Source: Periweissella beninensis (lineage in GTDB: Bacteria; Bacillota; Bacilli; Lactobacillales; Lactobacillaceae). Taken from it: a DNA stretch of 64,000 nt. The notes beneath the pieces were generated by a model that worked only from the letters and a program-made list of their open reading frames with translations, made no database searches and was not told the DNA's origin. Position numbers and translations under genes: made by a program. Positions within the stretch are counted from its first letter, which is position 1; each line of letters starts with the position of its first letter. The stretch is taken from the NCBI RefSeq assembly GCF_016908275.1, contig NZ_JAFBDN010000001.1, forward strand, positions 1 through 64,000. Direction: 5' to 3'. Positions 62,712-64,000 of this stretch are shown here, in pieces.

Positions 62712-64000
62712 ATGTCGCACAAATTCACCTGGCTGCTAGGTTGGAGTACCTGCCTATTTTGCGTCCTCCTATCCGGTGGCGCCGTGGCCGACCAACTCAC
62801 GACCGTTACCACCCCAAGCACCCCGACCACGCGCAGTACTAAGGCTGATACCTTACCCGTGGTTACCAAGCTCGCAACTAAGTATGATCCGCGCCAGTTG
62901 CACCAGACGACCCCCGTTCAAAATCAAGGGGCCCTTAATCTCTGTTGGGCGTACACGGCCAATGATGTGATTGCCTTATCGCTTGGCAAGCAACAGGCGA
63001 CGACCTATCAGTTCTCGGCTAATTACTATAATTACCTGTTAGCCACTAACGCCTTTAGCGATGTCCGTAATCCTCTCGCCCAAAACCGTACTCTCGATAG
63101 TAGCGGTGACGATAGTTTGGCTGAATATCTTGCCTTTTTGGGCTATACGCCAGTGCGCCAGCAACGTTTTAAGACACCGCGCCTAGCGGACCAAGACGTT
63201 ACCGTGGCTAGTAGTAAATTGATTAAACTCAGACAAGCTGGCATCAAAGCCGATATTCAAGCCGTCTACACCATTGCCAGCCAGCAAACAGCAAGTGAGG
63301 CGATTATCAAGCACCGGACCGCTTTGATTAAAAGTGATGTTAAGCACTATGGCGCGGTCAGTGTCGCGATTAATGCCAATAAAACTTTTGACTATTTAAA
63401 ACGCACCCATCCACAATACAGTCAAAAACTCAGTAATGGGCAAGTGACAACCTTTATCCCCATTCAAGCGTTAAGCAAGCTCCCGATTAACTATGATAAT
63501 GGTTGGAAGCAGCTAACCTTTGACCATCAATTAACGATTGTCGGTTGGGATGATAACTATTCCAAGAATAACTTTATGCAAAAGCCCCACTATAATGGTG
63601 CCTTTTTAGTTAAAAATACGTGGGGGACTAGTGTTTTAGAAAAAGGCTATGCGTGGATGAGTTATGAAGACCTCGATCTTCTCCAAAGTGATTTGCATAG
63701 TGTTAAAACAGGGCGCTACGTTGCTAATCACCAGTATCAACAGGTCAATGGGGCGACTAATGCGTTCACTACCTTGCGTAAAGCCCCGTACACCTTTATC
63801 GCTACCCGTTATCGAACGGGGGCTAAAGCTAGTAAGTTAACCCGCTTTGGTGTCTATACGACTCAAAATAACGTTCCTTATCAGCTCTATGTGACGACCC
63901 GCCGCCTCAACACGCAACATGTAACCTCGTTAAAGGGCTTTACCCTCGTCAGCCGTGGTACCTTGCGCCGGGCCGGTTTACAAAAAATCAACATTAAGAA
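62712..64000 (+). CDS. Secreted papain-family (C1) cysteine protease, 5' part
   Basis: The frame is open from the ATG at 62712 (AAAGGAG before it) to the end of the window, 429 codons. A signal peptide covers about residues 1-26 (LLGWSTCLFCVLLSGGAVAD). The C1 active site is visible: the oxyanion Gln and nucleophilic Cys in VQNQGALNLCWAYT, the His in DHQLTIVGWDDNY, and Asn in VKNTWG. After about residue 350 a new domain starts, in the place where lectin-like C1 proteases have a beta-sandwich. Codon use is GC-rich (many ACC, ACG, CGC) compared with neighbours, a sign of possible transfer. The C-terminus and any wall anchor are outside the window. Confidence 0.88.
   Translation, partial: MSHKFTWLLGWSTCLFCVLLSGGAVADQLTTVTTPSTPTTRSTKADTLPVVTKLATKYDPRQLHQTTPVQNQGALNLCWAYTANDVIALSLGKQQATTYQFSANYYNYLLATNAFSDVRNPLAQNRTLDSSGDDSLAEYLAFLGYTPVRQQRFKTPRLADQDVTVASSKLIKLRQAGIKADIQAVYTIASQQTASEAIIKHRTALIKSDVKHYGAVSVAINANKTFDYLKRTHPQYSQKLSNGQVTTFIPIQALSKLPINYDNGWKQLTFDHQLTIVGWDDNYSKNNFMQKPHYNGAFLVKNTWGTSVLEKGYAWMSYEDLDLLQSDLHSVKTGRYVANHQYQQVNGATNAFTTLRKAPYTFIATRYRTGAKASKLTRFGVYTTQNNVPYQLYVTTRRLNTQHVTSLKGFTLVSRGTLRRAGLQKINIK

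Noticed and set aside
1-64000. Prophage, integron or defence island
   Set aside because: No integrase, phage structural gene, restriction or CRISPR gene was seen. Mobile content is limited to one ISL3 end and one IS3 remnant.

Overview
The window is a low-GC Firmicute chromosome segment, most likely from a heterofermentative lactic acid bacterium of the Weissella/Leuconostoc kind. Supporting signs are a glucose-6-phosphate dehydrogenase, a catabolic acetolactate synthase/decarboxylase pair, the complete walRKHIJ-htrA cell-wall regulon, TrpXYZ-type import and a GtfA/GtfB-type glycosyltransferase pair. The genus is an inference; no rRNA is present.

Layout. 1-460: right end of an ISL3-family IS. 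0.5-5.1 kb: dgk-serS, then lysP behind a lysine riboswitch, and a GNAT acetyltransferase. 5.3-12.8 kb: an LCP wall ligase, nucleoside uptake and hydrolysis (nupC, iunH), msrA, a DUF1836 protein, murF and a small tyrosine phosphatase. 12.9-15.9 kb: trpXYZ behind a Trp-Trp leader-peptide attenuator. 15.8-21 kb: a DUF1002 protein, a D,D-carboxypeptidase, a HAD phosphatase, nrdI and an MFS gene broken by a stop codon. 21-26 kb: glpK, an IS3-family remnant, an MFS transporter and zwf. 26-34 kb: ppx, the purR-glmU-trpS operon, divergent pbuG, a LysR regulator and a YagU-like protein. 34-42.6 kb: a MacB-like ABC exporter, a cystine-type importer lacking its ATPase, rlmD, alsS-alsD and a 31-residue protein. 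42.6-46.3 kb: a second LCP gene, a candidate small RNA, and cysE behind a polycysteine leader-peptide attenuator followed by two 115-bp structured repeats; a winged-helix regulator diverges. 46.4-55.1 kb: an oxidoreductase, a TVP38-type membrane protein, htrA and the wal operon. 55.6-62.3 kb: two identical tRNA-Lys genes, an ArsC-like protein, the gtfA/gtfB-like pair with a third cytosolic gene, and a secreted Ala/Ser/Lys-rich repeat protein. The window ends inside a secreted papain-like protease.

Most notable are two separate leader peptides, MANSLQQVNSWWRR before trpX and MITCNCLCQYILQTCKHC before cysE. Each has a promoter, an RBS, a strong intrinsic terminator, and mutually exclusive stems arranged so that ribosome stalling at Trp or Cys codons would favour read-through. 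This is ribosome-mediated attenuation in a group usually expected to use T-boxes; no T-box was recognised here. With the lysine riboswitch, three amino-acid loci in 45 kb are controlled by three unrelated RNA devices. A second candidate system is the glycosylation cluster: GtfA keeps the EX7E motif, its partner has DX7Q in its place, and a probable Ser/Ala-rich substrate lies just downstream.
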